Below are positions 1 through 7,781 of a DNA stretch of 55,694 bases, in pieces. The stretch's first letter is position 1. Every line of letters starts with the position of its first letter. This stretch comes from Ardenticatenaceae bacterium. Its GTDB lineage: Bacteria > Chloroflexota > Anaerolineae > Promineifilales > Promineifilaceae. The notes beneath the pieces are model-generated. The model was not told the origin of the DNA and made no database searches. It was given only the letters and a program-made list of their open reading frames with translations. A program made the translations under genes and the position numbers. The stretch is taken from positions 1-55,694 of the forward strand of contig JASJCR010000030.1 of NCBI GenBank assembly GCA_030065875.1. The letters run 5' to 3'.

Positions 1-420
1 CCGGCCGTTTGCGTGGGCAACAATCTGCGCAAAATATCTCGGGCGGTCACCCAGGCGTATGACGAAGCCCTGCGGCCGAGCGGTGTTACCGTCGCTCAAT
101 TTTCAACGTTGGGTACGCTTCACGAGTCCGGCCCCCTGTCAATTAACCAGTTAGCCGCAGCCATGGATCTCGATCGCACGACGCTGGCTCGCAATGTGAA
201 AATCATGGCCCGAGATGAACTGGTCGAGATCAAACCGTCTGCCCAGGATAAGCGGGTCAAAGAGATTCACCTCACGCGAAATGGACAGCTGGCCCTGGAG
301 ACAGCCGCACCGCTTTGGCTGCAGGTCCAGACCCGTTTTGTCAACGGCCTAGGTCAGGATCAGCTGGCTATGTTGATGGGTGGTTTTACGACGCTGCATA
401 CTCTAGCCAAAGAAGGATAA
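1..420 (+). CDS. MarR-family transcriptional regulator, 5'-truncated by window edge
   Basis: A winged-helix repressor of the MarR type. The frame is open from the first base and reads PAVCVGNNLRKISRAVTQAYDEAL. This matches the usual N-terminal region of the family, so the GTG at 13 is probably internal and the true start lies upstream of the window. The recognition helix region is LSINQLAAAMDLDRTTLARNVKIM and the wing is DKRVKEIHLT. It is followed on the same strand, after about 300 bp, by the iron-sulfur/SCP2 gene, which could be a target, but nothing proves this. A perfect 12-bp palindrome TATATGCATATA lies just after the stop codon (436-447) and could be an operator for the downstream gene. 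The family assignment is secure; the ligand is unknown. Confidence 0.88.
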   Translation, partial: PAVCVGNNLRKISRAVTQAYDEALRPSGVTVAQFSTLGTLHESGPLSINQLAAAMDLDRTTLARNVKIMARDELVEIKPSAQDKRVKEIHLTRNGQLALETAAPLWLQVQTRFVNGLGQDQLAMLMGGFTTLHTLAKEG

Positions 421-435
421 GTTTTTTTTGCACTT

Positions 436-447
436 TATATGCATATA
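436..447. promoter_or_regulatory. 12-bp palindrome, possible operator
   Basis: TATATGCATATA is a perfect palindrome in an AT-rich stretch just after the marR stop codon and upstream of the iron-sulfur/SCP2 gene. MarR proteins bind short palindromes of this kind. The role is inferred from position only, and AT-rich palindromes also arise by chance. Confidence 0.25.
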
Positions 448-476
448 CATATTTTATTATGTTAACAAAGCCCCAG

Positions 477-660
477 AAATTCAGCGATAGATGACGCAGA
501 TTGTCGCGGATAACAGAGAGCATCATCCGCCGCTGCTTATTTACGGGCACCACAATTGAAATTTAGAAATCAGGATGACACGAATTAAAAGGATTTTCCC
601 TTAAAGCGTTTGAAATTCGCGTCATTCGTGAAATCCTGTTCTATAAATTTTGAATTCACT
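477..660. repeat. Intergenic decamer-type inverted repeat region
   Basis: The space between marR and the next gene carries GACGCAGATTGTCGCGGAT (words of the 10-bp repeat family). It then carries an inverted pair: CAGGATGACACGAATT near 573, and AATTCGCGTCATTCGTG ending in AAATCCTG near 612-640. No gene was found in this gap. The same word family recurs at about ten other intergenic positions in the window. Confidence 0.5.
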
Positions 661-716
661 TACTTAATTGGGCTTTTCTGCGAATTTATTCAAGAAATAA
701 AGAGAGGAAAATTTTT

Positions 717-2057
717 ATGAAACTTGAAGAACATCCATCGGTCATTCAGTATCGGGCCACACAAATCGTACCAGGTTCGGATGATCCCCATGAACCGCTC
801 GACGCCAGCTGGCTGCGTCGGCTGTGCCTGGAGGCCGGCGCCGATGATGTTGGCTTTGTGGAAATCGACCGGCCGGCCCTCGACAATCAACGTGACGATA
901 TCCTGTACGTCTATCCCAAAGCAAAAACGCTGATCAGCTTTGTCATGCGCATGCATCAAGAGCCGATCCGCAGCCCGGCCCGATCAGTAGCCAATCACGA
1001 ATTTCATCATACGGGAGATCAAACCAACGAGGTCGCGCGCGACATTGTCAAGAAGCTTACAGAACTCGGCATAGGGGCGCTCAACCCCCCGATGGCCTTT
1101 CCCATGGAAATGGATCGCTATCCGGGAAAATCGTGGATTATCTCTCACAAACCGGTGGCGGTAGCGGCCGGGCTGGGGCACATGGGCATCCACCGCAACG
1201 TCATTCACCCCAAATTTGGCAATTTTATTTTGCTAGGCACCATATTAATCGATCGCGAGGTCAGCCGGGTCGATTACCCGGTTGATTTTAATCCCTGTCT
1301 GGAGTGCAAGCTGTGCGTAGCCGCCTGCCCGGTGGGGGCGGTTAAATCAGACGGCCGGTTTGATTTTGCCGCCTGCTACACTCATAACTATCGCGAATTT
1401 ATGGGTGGGTTTACCGATTGGGTAGAACAAATCGCCGAGAGTAAAAACGCGGCTGAGTATCAAGACAAATTTAAGCAGTCCGAAACCGCTTCTATGTGGC
1501 AAAGCCTTTCTTTCGGCGCCAACTACAAAGCCGCGTACTGTCTGGCGGTCTGCCCGGCCGGAGAAGATGTCATTGGCCCCTATCTGGACGACCGCAGGGG
1601 ACATCTCAACACCATCGTCAAACCGCTGCAAAAGAAAGAAGAGCCGGTGTACGTGGTCAAGGGCTCCGATGCCGAAACCCACGTGGCCAAGCGCTTTCCT
1701 CACAAGCAGATTCGACACGTGCGGAGCACCCTGCGGGCCGACTCCATTGCCTCTTTTTTGCAGAATATGGGATTGGCCTTTCAGCCGGGCAAAGCGGCAG
1801 GATTAAATGCGGTCTACCACTTCACTTTTTTGGGCGAAGAGCAGGTGCAGGCCACCATCTCCATTAACGATCAAAAACTCAAAGTTTCACCCGGTCATCA
1901 AGGTACGGCCGACCTGCACGTCCAGGCAGACAGCCGCACCTGGCTCAAGGTCATTGGCGGGGAGGAACACATCGGCTGGGCTTTGATCAAACGGCAAATT
2001 CGGCTAAAAGGACAGTTTAAGCTGCTGCTTGAGTTTGGGAAATGCTTTCCTAATTAG
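717..2057 (+). CDS. 4Fe-4S protein (QueG/reductive-dehalogenase-like) fused to a C-terminal SCP2 domain
   Basis: A 446-residue cytosolic protein with two recognisable parts. Residues about 25-300 resemble the iron-sulfur region of epoxyqueuosine reductase and reductive dehalogenases. A ferredoxin motif has cysteines at 194, 197, 200 and 204 (CLECKLCVAACP), and a second set at 220, 275 and 279 (CLAVCP). Residues about 340-446 (SIASFLQNMGL through QIRLKGQFKLLLEF) look like a sterol-carrier-protein-2 lipid-binding domain. The start is supported by GAGAGGAAAA upstream. It probably carries out a redox step on a hydrophobic substrate held by the SCP2 domain; this is inference. It is not a plain QueG, which lacks an SCP2 domain. 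The last base of its stop codon is also the first base of a heptamer repeat island. Confidence 0.82.
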   Translation: MKLEEHPSVIQYRATQIVPGSDDPHEPLDASWLRRLCLEAGADDVGFVEIDRPALDNQRDDILYVYPKAKTLISFVMRMHQEPIRSPARSVANHEFHHTGDQTNEVARDIVKKLTELGIGALNPPMAFPMEMDRYPGKSWIISHKPVAVAAGLGHMGIHRNVIHPKFGNFILLGTILIDREVSRVDYPVDFNPCLECKLCVAACPVGAVKSDGRFDFAACYTHNYREFMGGFTDWVEQIAESKNAAEYQDKFKQSETASMWQSLSFGANYKAAYCLAVCPAGEDVIGPYLDDRRGHLNTIVKPLQKKEEPVYVVKGSDAETHVAKRFPHKQIRHVRSTLRADSIASFLQNMGLAFQPGKAAGLNAVYHFTFLGEEQVQATISINDQKLKVSPGHQGTADLHVQADSRTWLKVIGGEEHIGWALIKRQIRLKGQFKLLLEFGKCFPN

Positions 2058-2238
2058 GTGTTGGGTGTTGGGTGATGGGTGTTGGGTGCTAGGTGTTGGG
2101 TGTTAGGTATTGGCTATTGGCTATTGGCTATTGGCTATTGGCTATTGGCTATTGGCTATTGGCTATTGGCCAGAATAAATCACATTTCACATTATGTCAA
2201 GCTTTATCACCCATCACCCATCACCTAACACCCATCAC
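2057..2238. repeat. Heptamer island with nine perfect TATTGGC copies and inverted second half
   Basis: From the last base of the upstream stop codon the sequence is phased every 7 bp: GGTGTTG, GGTGTTG, GGTGATG, GGTGTTG, GGTGCTA and so on, then nine exact copies of TATTGGC at 2108-2170. After a short unique loop, the complementary words (ATCACCC, ATCACCT, AACACCC) return at 2206-2238 and contain the stop codon of the minus-strand gene. The island can fold into a long hairpin between two convergent genes. It resembles the short tandemly repeated (STRR) heptamers known from filamentous cyanobacteria. Confidence 0.85.
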
Positions 2239-3641
2239 GGTGGACTCACCGCCTGAAACTCCCAGCTGTGGGTTTCCCCATCCACAACGACCTCAACCTG
2301 GTAGCTCTCACCGACCGCCAGTGGTCGGCGAGGGATAATCACCACCGCGTCGCGCTCATCGAGAATGAGGCGGCCGGTTTGCTGGGCGTAAAAATCCGGG
2401 TTGCTGTAGGTGGTTTCGGTAAAAAGACATGCCTCAACCGGCTCTCCGTTCTGCGAAAAGGCAAAGCTGGTCACTCTGGGGCTCCCTTCCCCATTCCCCA
2501 TTTGCAGCACAATCGACGGGCCGGTCGGCCGGGCGTAGCCGCCACAGCTGGCCAGCGGATCGGGCCATTCGTACAGGCTGTGGCGCAAAACCCAAGTTTC
2601 ACTGCCGTTAGCCGGGAAAATCAGCGGGTAAGAGCCACCTGAAAGTGGGAAATTTCGATCGGACAGCACGTCTAACGCGGCCGACATCTTAAACGTCCCC
2701 GTATTCTGATTGTGCTGACCATACCCCACGCTGTTTAAACCCGGATCGATGATCGGCACCAGATGAAACGGGGCTGAAATCCAGAAGTTGATCGCCCACT
2801 CGTGGGTAGCTTCAAGCTGGGTTGTGGCAAAAATATCGCTGTTTTCGGCCGCCTGCAGCCCCATTTCGCTAAACAGCGGGTTGGCCGGGTCCTGGCTGTG
2901 AGCGATCGGCTTGTCGTTCACCACCATGTATCGGCTGTGCATTTGAGCCCCTAGCGATAGGTCGTCACTATTTACCAGGAGCGGCAGGCCGCCCATCTCG
3001 CGAAAGATATTGAGGTAGTTTAGCCACGGTTCATTGATCACCTCCGGCTCGGGCAGCATCGGCGCCATCTCCTGCACCTCTTCCAACGGGGTCGGTTCGG
3101 GATCAGTCAGCAAGATTTCTGAAATAATGGCGCGCGTCGCAGCCGCATCTTCGGAGTAGTCGTTGGCTGCCGGTATGCTTACATTTGCGGCTGCCAGCCG
3201 GGAAACAAGGTCATCAGCAATTGAATCGGCAGATGGAGAAAGGTTTGTTCCACCGTCCCGACGCAGACAGAAATTGATGCCGGTGGTAACCTGATCCCCA
3301 CGGTTGGACATGGCAACCGTCCGCGTAGCAGCCGAAGTGACCGTCCAGCCGGCCGGGGGAATGACCTGAATCACCCACAGCCCCGGTCCAACCGCCACCA
3401 TCCCAAAAGAGCCATCTGCCCCTGAAAAAAGCGGGATTTGAATGAGCCCCTGCGAAAACAGCAGATCGACATTGGCCACCGGCGGCTGACCGGCGTCGCA
3501 CAGGCCATCGCCATCGATATCTTCATAAACGCCGCCGCGGAGGGAATTAAACTGCTGAGGCGCGGCCGCCTGACTTACAGACGGTAATCCGGCCAAAAAA
3601 ATCGAAAAAATGACTCCGGCAGTGAGAGCAAACTGTTTCAT
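2235..3641 (-). CDS. Secreted CAP-domain (SCP/PR1) protein with N-terminal SdrD-B/Cna-like domain
   Basis: An exported protein. From the Met at 3641 it begins MKQFALTAGVIFSIFLAG and continues to SQAAA, a typical signal peptide with an AxA cleavage site. The alternative Met at 3653 adds four residues and has a poorer upstream ribosome site. Next comes a collagen-binding-like beta domain (GGVYEDIDGDGLCDAG to about residue 130), the type that presents repeats in surface proteins. Residues about 200-330 form a CAP domain (YLNIFREMGGLPLLV, HSRYMV, HSQDP, AAENSD, HEWAINFWISAPFHL). A C-terminal beta domain of about 100 residues follows. CAP domains bind lipids or act as extracellular modules; no enzymatic role is claimed. 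Its stop codon lies within an arm of the heptamer island. Confidence 0.8.
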   Translation of the reverse strand: MKQFALTAGVIFSIFLAGLPSVSQAAAPQQFNSLRGGVYEDIDGDGLCDAGQPPVANVDLLFSQGLIQIPLFSGADGSFGMVAVGPGLWVIQVIPPAGWTVTSAATRTVAMSNRGDQVTTGINFCLRRDGGTNLSPSADSIADDLVSRLAAANVSIPAANDYSEDAAATRAIISEILLTDPEPTPLEEVQEMAPMLPEPEVINEPWLNYLNIFREMGGLPLLVNSDDLSLGAQMHSRYMVVNDKPIAHSQDPANPLFSEMGLQAAENSDIFATTQLEATHEWAINFWISAPFHLVPIIDPGLNSVGYGQHNQNTGTFKMSAALDVLSDRNFPLSGGSYPLIFPANGSETWVLRHSLYEWPDPLASCGGYARPTGPSIVLQMGNGEGSPRVTSFAFSQNGEPVEACLFTETTYSNPDFYAQQTGRLILDERDAVVIIPRRPLAVGESYQVEVVVDGETHSWEFQAVSPP

Positions 3642-3789
3642 TGTGATATCCATTTTGCAAGACCGTTGGGAATCCGGCAGAAAAGGTATGCGAGATCACC
3701 AGCGGCATCAGCCACAAACCATAGGGTCATTTTACATAACGACAGAGAAATATCAAGGGGGAACGACATGGAAGAAGAATAATGGTCCG

Positions 3790-4257
3790 CTACGTCGGCC
3801 GCAGCGGACCTTTAGCCGGGGGAATCAAGACCCCGACCGCCCATTCATACCCGTCAGGATCGCGCACCAGCGTCTCGCGCCAGCCGTGTCCCTTATCGGC
3901 CGGTGGGGCAGCGATAAACGCCCCCGCTTCCGACGCCCGGGCGGCCACTTTATCCGGATCAATGCCCAGCAGTCGCAGCTGAATGCCCAAGCCGCGAGTT
4001 TTTCCGGCCGCCAGATCGGCGGTCCACGGGTGCCCTTCATGGGTATGATCGGCATGCAGCATCACCTCGGCCGGCCCAACGCGCAGTGCTCCAAAATCGA
4101 TATCAAAATAATGGACTTCCGCCTCAAAAACTTGTTGATAAAAAGCCACGGCGCGGGCCACATCGGCGACCAGCAGGTTAAGTGACAATGGTGGCAAAAG
4201 CGCTCCGTAGCGAAAGCCCGGCATCCAGGGGTCGCCCTGGCGTAATTTTCTTCCCAT
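3790..4257 (-). CDS. VOC-family (glyoxalase/bleomycin-resistance-like) protein
   Basis: A 155-residue single VOC module of two beta-alpha-beta-beta-beta units: LSLNLLVADVARAVAFYQQVF, then ADLAAGKTRGLGIQLRLLGIDP, then RETLVRDPDGYEWAVGV. The closing DPDGYEW motif with its metal-binding Glu is characteristic. Members include glyoxalases, dioxygenases and antibiotic-binding proteins, and sequence alone does not choose between them. It is a lone gene, convergent with nothing close. Upstream on its strand GGGAGGATCAAATG gives a good ribosome site for this start. Confidence 0.8.
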   Translation of the reverse strand: MGRKLRQGDPWMPGFRYGALLPPLSLNLLVADVARAVAFYQQVFEAEVHYFDIDFGALRVGPAEVMLHADHTHEGHPWTADLAAGKTRGLGIQLRLLGIDPDKVAARASEAGAFIAAPPADKGHGWRETLVRDPDGYEWAVGVLIPPAKGPLRPT

Positions 4258-4366
4258 TTGATCCTCCCGTTTTTGCCTTCACTCTGCCACGAAGCACAAA
4301 TGGTGTCAATGCCGTTTGCTTGCTGAAATATGAATCTAATCACGCAGTCATGTATTCCGAATGCTG

Positions 4367-4405
4367 GAAAAGCGCTGGCTGAGCTTGTCGAAGCCGAAGC
4401 GGCTC
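4367..4405. repeat. 39-bp direct repeat, copy A
   Basis: This 39-bp stretch, beginning GAAAAGCGCTGGCTGAGC and containing GAGCTTGTCGAAGC, is found again without a mismatch at 40384-40422. The core TGAGCTTGTCGAAG is a well-known intergenic word in many environmental bacteria. It lies just upstream of the glyS promoter. Confidence 0.85.
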
Positions 4406-4441
4406 ACTAAATTTGTAACTTACCGAACAGCTGACCGCGAT

Positions 4442-4470
4442 TTGGGATTGCCATCCACCTGCTTTATAAT
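4442..4470 (+). promoter_or_regulatory. Sigma70-type promoter of glyS
   Basis: TTGGGA (4442-4447), then 17 bp, then a perfect TATAAT (4465-4470). The expected transcription start is near 4477. That gives a leader of about 78 nt that consists almost entirely of heptamer repeats before the glyS ATG at 4555. Confidence 0.7.
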
Positions 4471-4483
4471 TCACAGGCTAATT

Positions 4484-4539
4484 AAAAGCTGCAAGCCATA
4501 TGCTCAAAGCTCCTCGCTGAAAGCTTATGGCTTTTCGCT
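4484..4539 (+). repeat. Heptamer island in the glyS 5' leader (NNNNGCT units)
   Basis: Eight consecutive 7-bp units read AAAAGCT, GCAAGCC, ATATGCT, CAAAGCT, CCTCGCT, GAAAGCT, TATGGCT, TTTCGCT: the first four bases vary and the last three are nearly constant. AAGCCATA (4493-4500) pairs perfectly with TATGGCTT (4526-4533), so the leader RNA should fold into a hairpin. Hairpin formation upstream of the ribosome site could affect glyS expression. No T-box features (specifier loop, T-box sequence) were seen. Confidence 0.7.
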
Positions 4540-4554
4540 TCCAAAGAGAGATAT

Positions 4555-7530
4555 ATGCATTCAACATCATTTAATGACGTCATACTCAAGCTGCTTGAGT
4601 TTTGGAAAAACAAGGGGTGTGTGGTCGCCCAGCCGTATAACGTTCAGGTTGGGGCCGGCACGATGAACCCTGCTACCGTGCTGCGGGTGCTCGGCCCGGA
4701 ACCGTGGAACGTGGTCTATGTCGAGCCCAGCGTCCGGCCGGATGACGGCCGCTTTGGCGAAAACCCCAATCGCATGCAGATGCACCACCAGCTGCAGGTG
4801 ATCCTGCAGCCGGATCCGGGCAATCCCCAGGAAATATACCTGGAAAGCCTGGAAGCGATCGGCCTCAACCGCAAGGAACACGACATTCGTTTTGTTGAAG
4901 ACAACTGGGAAAGTCCGGCGCTTGGCGCGTGGGGGCTCGGGTGGGAAGTGTGGCTCGACGGCCAGGAAATTACCCAATTTACCTACTTCCAGCAGTCCGG
5001 CAGCATGGATCTCGATCCGGTTGCGGTCGAAATCACCTATGGCCTCGATCGCATCATCTCCACCCTGCAGGGGGTGGACAGCGTGTGGGAGATCGATTTT
5101 GGGGCTGAGGTAGGGTACGACCAGATGCTGCTGCGCTCAGAAATCGAGCACGGTCTCTACTACTTTAACGTGGCCGAGGTCGACGCCCTGCGCCAGGTAT
5201 ACGACATCTACGAGCGGGAAGCCAGCCGCTGTCTGGAAGCGGGTCTGGTTGCCCCTGCTCACGATTACAATCTTAAATGCTCCCATCTGTTTAACGTGAT
5301 GGACACCCGTGGGGCGATCGGGGTCACCGAGCGGGCTCAATATTTCCGGCGCATGCGCAACATGGCCCGCGCCGTTTCCCAGGAATTTGTCAAGCAGCGG
5401 GAAGAGATGGGCTTTCCGCTCAGGTCGCACAACGGGTGGGGGGCTCCGCCGCTGCAAAAAGCCGGCCCCCTGGCCATTACCGCCACCACTCCCCAAACCT
5501 TTGTTCTGGAGATCGGCAGCGAAGAGCTGCCCGCGGCCGACGTGCCCTCCGTTGTGCGGCAGCTGCGGCACGCGGTTCCAGCTCTCCTCGATGAGCTGCG
5601 TCTCAGCTATGATAAAGTCGAGGTCCACGGCACCCCCAGGCGGCTGGCGGCCGTGGTCACCAATCTGGCGGCCCGTCAAAGCGATCTCGAAAGTGAAGTC
5701 AAGGGTCCTCCGGCCGATCGCGCCTTTGATGCTGACGGCAATCCAACCAGGGCAGCTATCGGATTTGCCCGCGGCAAGGGGATCGACGTGGGTGATCTGC
5801 GCGTCGTTGAAGAAGGGTCGCGCCGCTATGTGGCGGCGACCGTCTATGAGGAAGGGCGGCCCGTTCAGGAAGTGTTATCCGAGCATTTAAACGGGCTGAT
5901 CGCCGGGCTCAAATTTCCCAAATCGATGCGCTGGAACGCCAGCGGTGTGGCCTTCAGCCGGCCGGTCCGCTGGCTGGTCGCCCTCTTCGGGCCGGACGTG
6001 GTGCCGTTTGCTTTTGCCGGGGTGGCCAGCGGCCGGGTCAGCCGCGGGCTGCGGCCGGACCGCTCACCCGAAATCGCCATCGATCAGGCGGCCGACTACG
6101 AGAAGCTGATGGCCGCCCACGGCATCGTCATCGATGCCGCCAAGCGGGAACAGATCATCACTTCTGTGGCTAAACAGCTGGCAGAAGAGAAAGGGGGCAC
6201 TATTCCCAACGATCAGGGGCTGGTGAATGAGGTCACCAACCTGATCGAGCGCCCGACCGTGTTTATCGGCCGCTTTGAAGAAAAATATCTCGACCTGCCG
6301 GCCGATGTTCTGGTTGCGGTGATGCGCAAGCACCAGCGCTACTTTCCGGTCTACGGCAGCAGCGGCAAGCTTCTGCCCTACTTTGTGGCCGTACGCAATG
6401 GGGATACCGAGCATCTCGACAAGGTCACTCACGGCAACGAGCAGGTCATTCGCGCCCGCTTTGCCGATGCGGCGTTCTTTTACAGCAACGACAGCGACAA
6501 AAAATTGACCGATTTTCTGTCCGAGCTTCATAAATTGACTTTTCAGGCCGATTTGGGCTCGATGTTAGATAAAACCAAACGGCTGGAGCAGCTCGTTCCG
6601 GTCATGGCCAAAATGCTGGACCTTGACGAGGCCGCGCAGGCGCAGGCCAGGCGAGCGGCTGAGCTGGCCAAGGCCGATCTGGCCAGCAGCATGGTTGTCG
6701 AAATGACCTCCCTCCAGGGAGTCATGGGCGGCCAATATGCTCGCCTGAGCGGTGAGAGTGAGGCGGTTGCGGCAGCCATCGCCGAGCAGTATGAAGCGGT
6801 AAGCCAAACAAAGGCGGGGTTGGCCCTGGCCTTGGCCGACCGGCTCGACAGCCTGATGGGGCTTTATGCGGCCGGATTGGCACCCAAAGGATCGAATGAT
6901 CCGTTTGCCATGAGGCGAGCGGCGATCCAGATCATAGAAAACCTGATCGGCAACGAGCAGTCGTTTGATCTGAAAGCCGCGCTGCGCCAGGCGGCTGCGC
7001 TGCTCCCCGACAACGTCGATCGGTCACCCACGAAACAGCGGGAAACGCTCGACTTTATCAGCGATCGGCTGAGCGTCATACTCCAGGAAGAAGGGTATCG
7101 TCCAACCCACGTGCGCGCCGTCTTAAACGAGCAGGCGGCCGATCCCTTTGCCGCCAGCCGGACGGTCAAAACCGTAGCTGAAATCACCCAGCGTGATGAT
7201 TGGCAAACGCTGCTCGACGCGTACGCCCGCTGTGTGCGCATCACCCGTAATCTCGAAGAAAGATATGAGATGCGGCCGGAAGCGTTTACCGCACCGGCTG
7301 AAAAACAGCTCTTGACCGCGTACCAGCAGGCGGCCGCGGCATCTGACGGTACGCTAAAAACGTTCGTCACCCAGCTGGCCAAGATGGTTCCGGCGATCAC
7401 CGCCTTCTTTGACGATATCCTGGTCATGGATGACGATCTTGACGTCCGCCACAACCGGCTGGCCCTGCTGCAGGGGATCGCCGGGTTGACGGCCGGTATT
7501 GCCGATTTGTCAGAGCTGGAAGGATTTTAA
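4555..7530 (+). CDS. glyS: Glycyl-tRNA synthetase, fused alpha and beta subunits
   Basis: A 991-residue cytosolic enzyme charging tRNA-Gly with glycine using ATP. Residues 1 to about 300 correspond to the GlyQ catalytic alpha subunit ([49 protein letters not shown]-type region, [12 protein letters not shown]). After a short linker with Pro and Ala (about 300-315), the GlyS-type beta subunit follows ([44 protein letters not shown]). It ends with the anticodon-binding region. Most bacteria encode the two chains separately; the fusion is known from Chlamydia and some other lineages. GAGAGATAT upstream of the ATG is a plausible ribosome site. A conserved single-copy gene, useful for placing this genome. 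Call secure. Confidence 0.97.
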   Translation: MHSTSFNDVILKLLEFWKNKGCVVAQPYNVQVGAGTMNPATVLRVLGPEPWNVVYVEPSVRPDDGRFGENPNRMQMHHQLQVILQPDPGNPQEIYLESLEAIGLNRKEHDIRFVEDNWESPALGAWGLGWEVWLDGQEITQFTYFQQSGSMDLDPVAVEITYGLDRIISTLQGVDSVWEIDFGAEVGYDQMLLRSEIEHGLYYFNVAEVDALRQVYDIYEREASRCLEAGLVAPAHDYNLKCSHLFNVMDTRGAIGVTERAQYFRRMRNMARAVSQEFVKQREEMGFPLRSHNGWGAPPLQKAGPLAITATTPQTFVLEIGSEELPAADVPSVVRQLRHAVPALLDELRLSYDKVEVHGTPRRLAAVVTNLAARQSDLESEVKGPPADRAFDADGNPTRAAIGFARGKGIDVGDLRVVEEGSRRYVAATVYEEGRPVQEVLSEHLNGLIAGLKFPKSMRWNASGVAFSRPVRWLVALFGPDVVPFAFAGVASGRVSRGLRPDRSPEIAIDQAADYEKLMAAHGIVIDAAKREQIITSVAKQLAEEKGGTIPNDQGLVNEVTNLIERPTVFIGRFEEKYLDLPADVLVAVMRKHQRYFPVYGSSGKLLPYFVAVRNGDTEHLDKVTHGNEQVIRARFADAAFFYSNDSDKKLTDFLSELHKLTFQADLGSMLDKTKRLEQLVPVMAKMLDLDEAAQAQARRAAELAKADLASSMVVEMTSLQGVMGGQYARLSGESEAVAAAIAEQYEAVSQTKAGLALALADRLDSLMGLYAAGLAPKGSNDPFAMRRAAIQIIENLIGNEQSFDLKAALRQAAALLPDNVDRSPTKQRETLDFISDRLSVILQEEGYRPTHVRAVLNEQAADPFAASRTVKTVAEITQRDDWQTLLDAYARCVRITRNLEERYEMRPEAFTAPAEKQLLTAYQQAAAASDGTLKTFVTQLAKMVPAITAFFDDILVMDDDLDVRHNRLALLQGIAGLTAGIADLSELEGF

Positions 7531-7634
7531 TGATGTCGTTTACTTTTTTGCTGCTGGTTGGGGGCTGTATTTTTGTGATGCTGATTGTTGGCGTTGGCCT
7601 GGCCGTATACTTTTGGGATCGTGACCAAAAATGA
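7530..7634 (+). CDS. 34-residue single-pass membrane peptide overlapping the glyS stop
   Basis: A reading frame starts at the A of the glyS TAA stop (TAATG arrangement). It encodes 34 residues: MMSFT, a hydrophobic run FLLLVGGCIFVMLIVGVGLA, then VYFWDRDQK. The hydrophobic segment is long enough for one membrane helix, and the short charged tail would sit in the cytoplasm. GGAAGGATTTTA just upstream, inside glyS, is a good ribosome site, so translation would be coupled to glyS. Small hydrophobic peptides with a DRDQ-like tail have no function I can name. It could also be a chance frame, but the start overlap, ribosome site and ideal helix length argue for a real gene. Confidence 0.6.
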   Translation: MMSFTFLLLVGGCIFVMLIVGVGLAVYFWDRDQK

Positions 7635-7650
7635 GAGGCCCCACCCCCAA

Positions 7651-7754
7651 CCCCCTCCCTAGGGAGGGGGCTTTGCCTAAAATGAGTGTGCAGGTCGGCT
7701 ATGCCGACCTGCACACTCATTTATACTGTTCCCCCCTTCCTTTGGGAAGGGGGG
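7651..7754. repeat. Cluster of three strong palindromes (C-run/G-run family with nested 20-bp inverted repeat)
   Basis: There are three consecutive structures. First, a perfect 20-bp palindrome of CCCCCTCCCT and AGGGAGGGGG (7651-7670). Second, a perfect inverted repeat with 20-bp arms and a 3-nt loop (7680-7699 and 7703-7722; arm core GTGTGCAGGTCGGC). Third, arms CCCCCCTTCC and GGAAGGGGGG (7731-7740, 7745-7754). The outer flanks CCCCACCCCC and GGGGGGATGGGG are also complementary. The cluster separates the glyS unit from the GNAT gene and could end transcription in both directions, although no T-run follows the main stem. Confidence 0.75.
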
Positions 7755-7781
7755 TCAGGGGGGATGGGGAAATCATCTTAG

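Noticed and set aside
717..2057. Annotating the FeS gene as queG because queA lies in the window
   Set aside because: The SCP2 fusion and 54-kb distance argue against it; queuosine reductases lack that domain.
2108..2170. CRISPR array
   Set aside because: The units are 7 bp with no spacers; no cas genes are present in the window.
2093..2338. 81-codon plus-strand frame over the TATTGGC array
   Set aside because: Its sequence is the tandem repeat translated (WLLAIGY units) plus the antisense end of the CAP gene; no ribosome site.
4471..4554. T-box riboswitch before glyS
   Set aside because: No specifier loop, T-box consensus or terminator/antiterminator pair; the leader is explained by the heptamer units.
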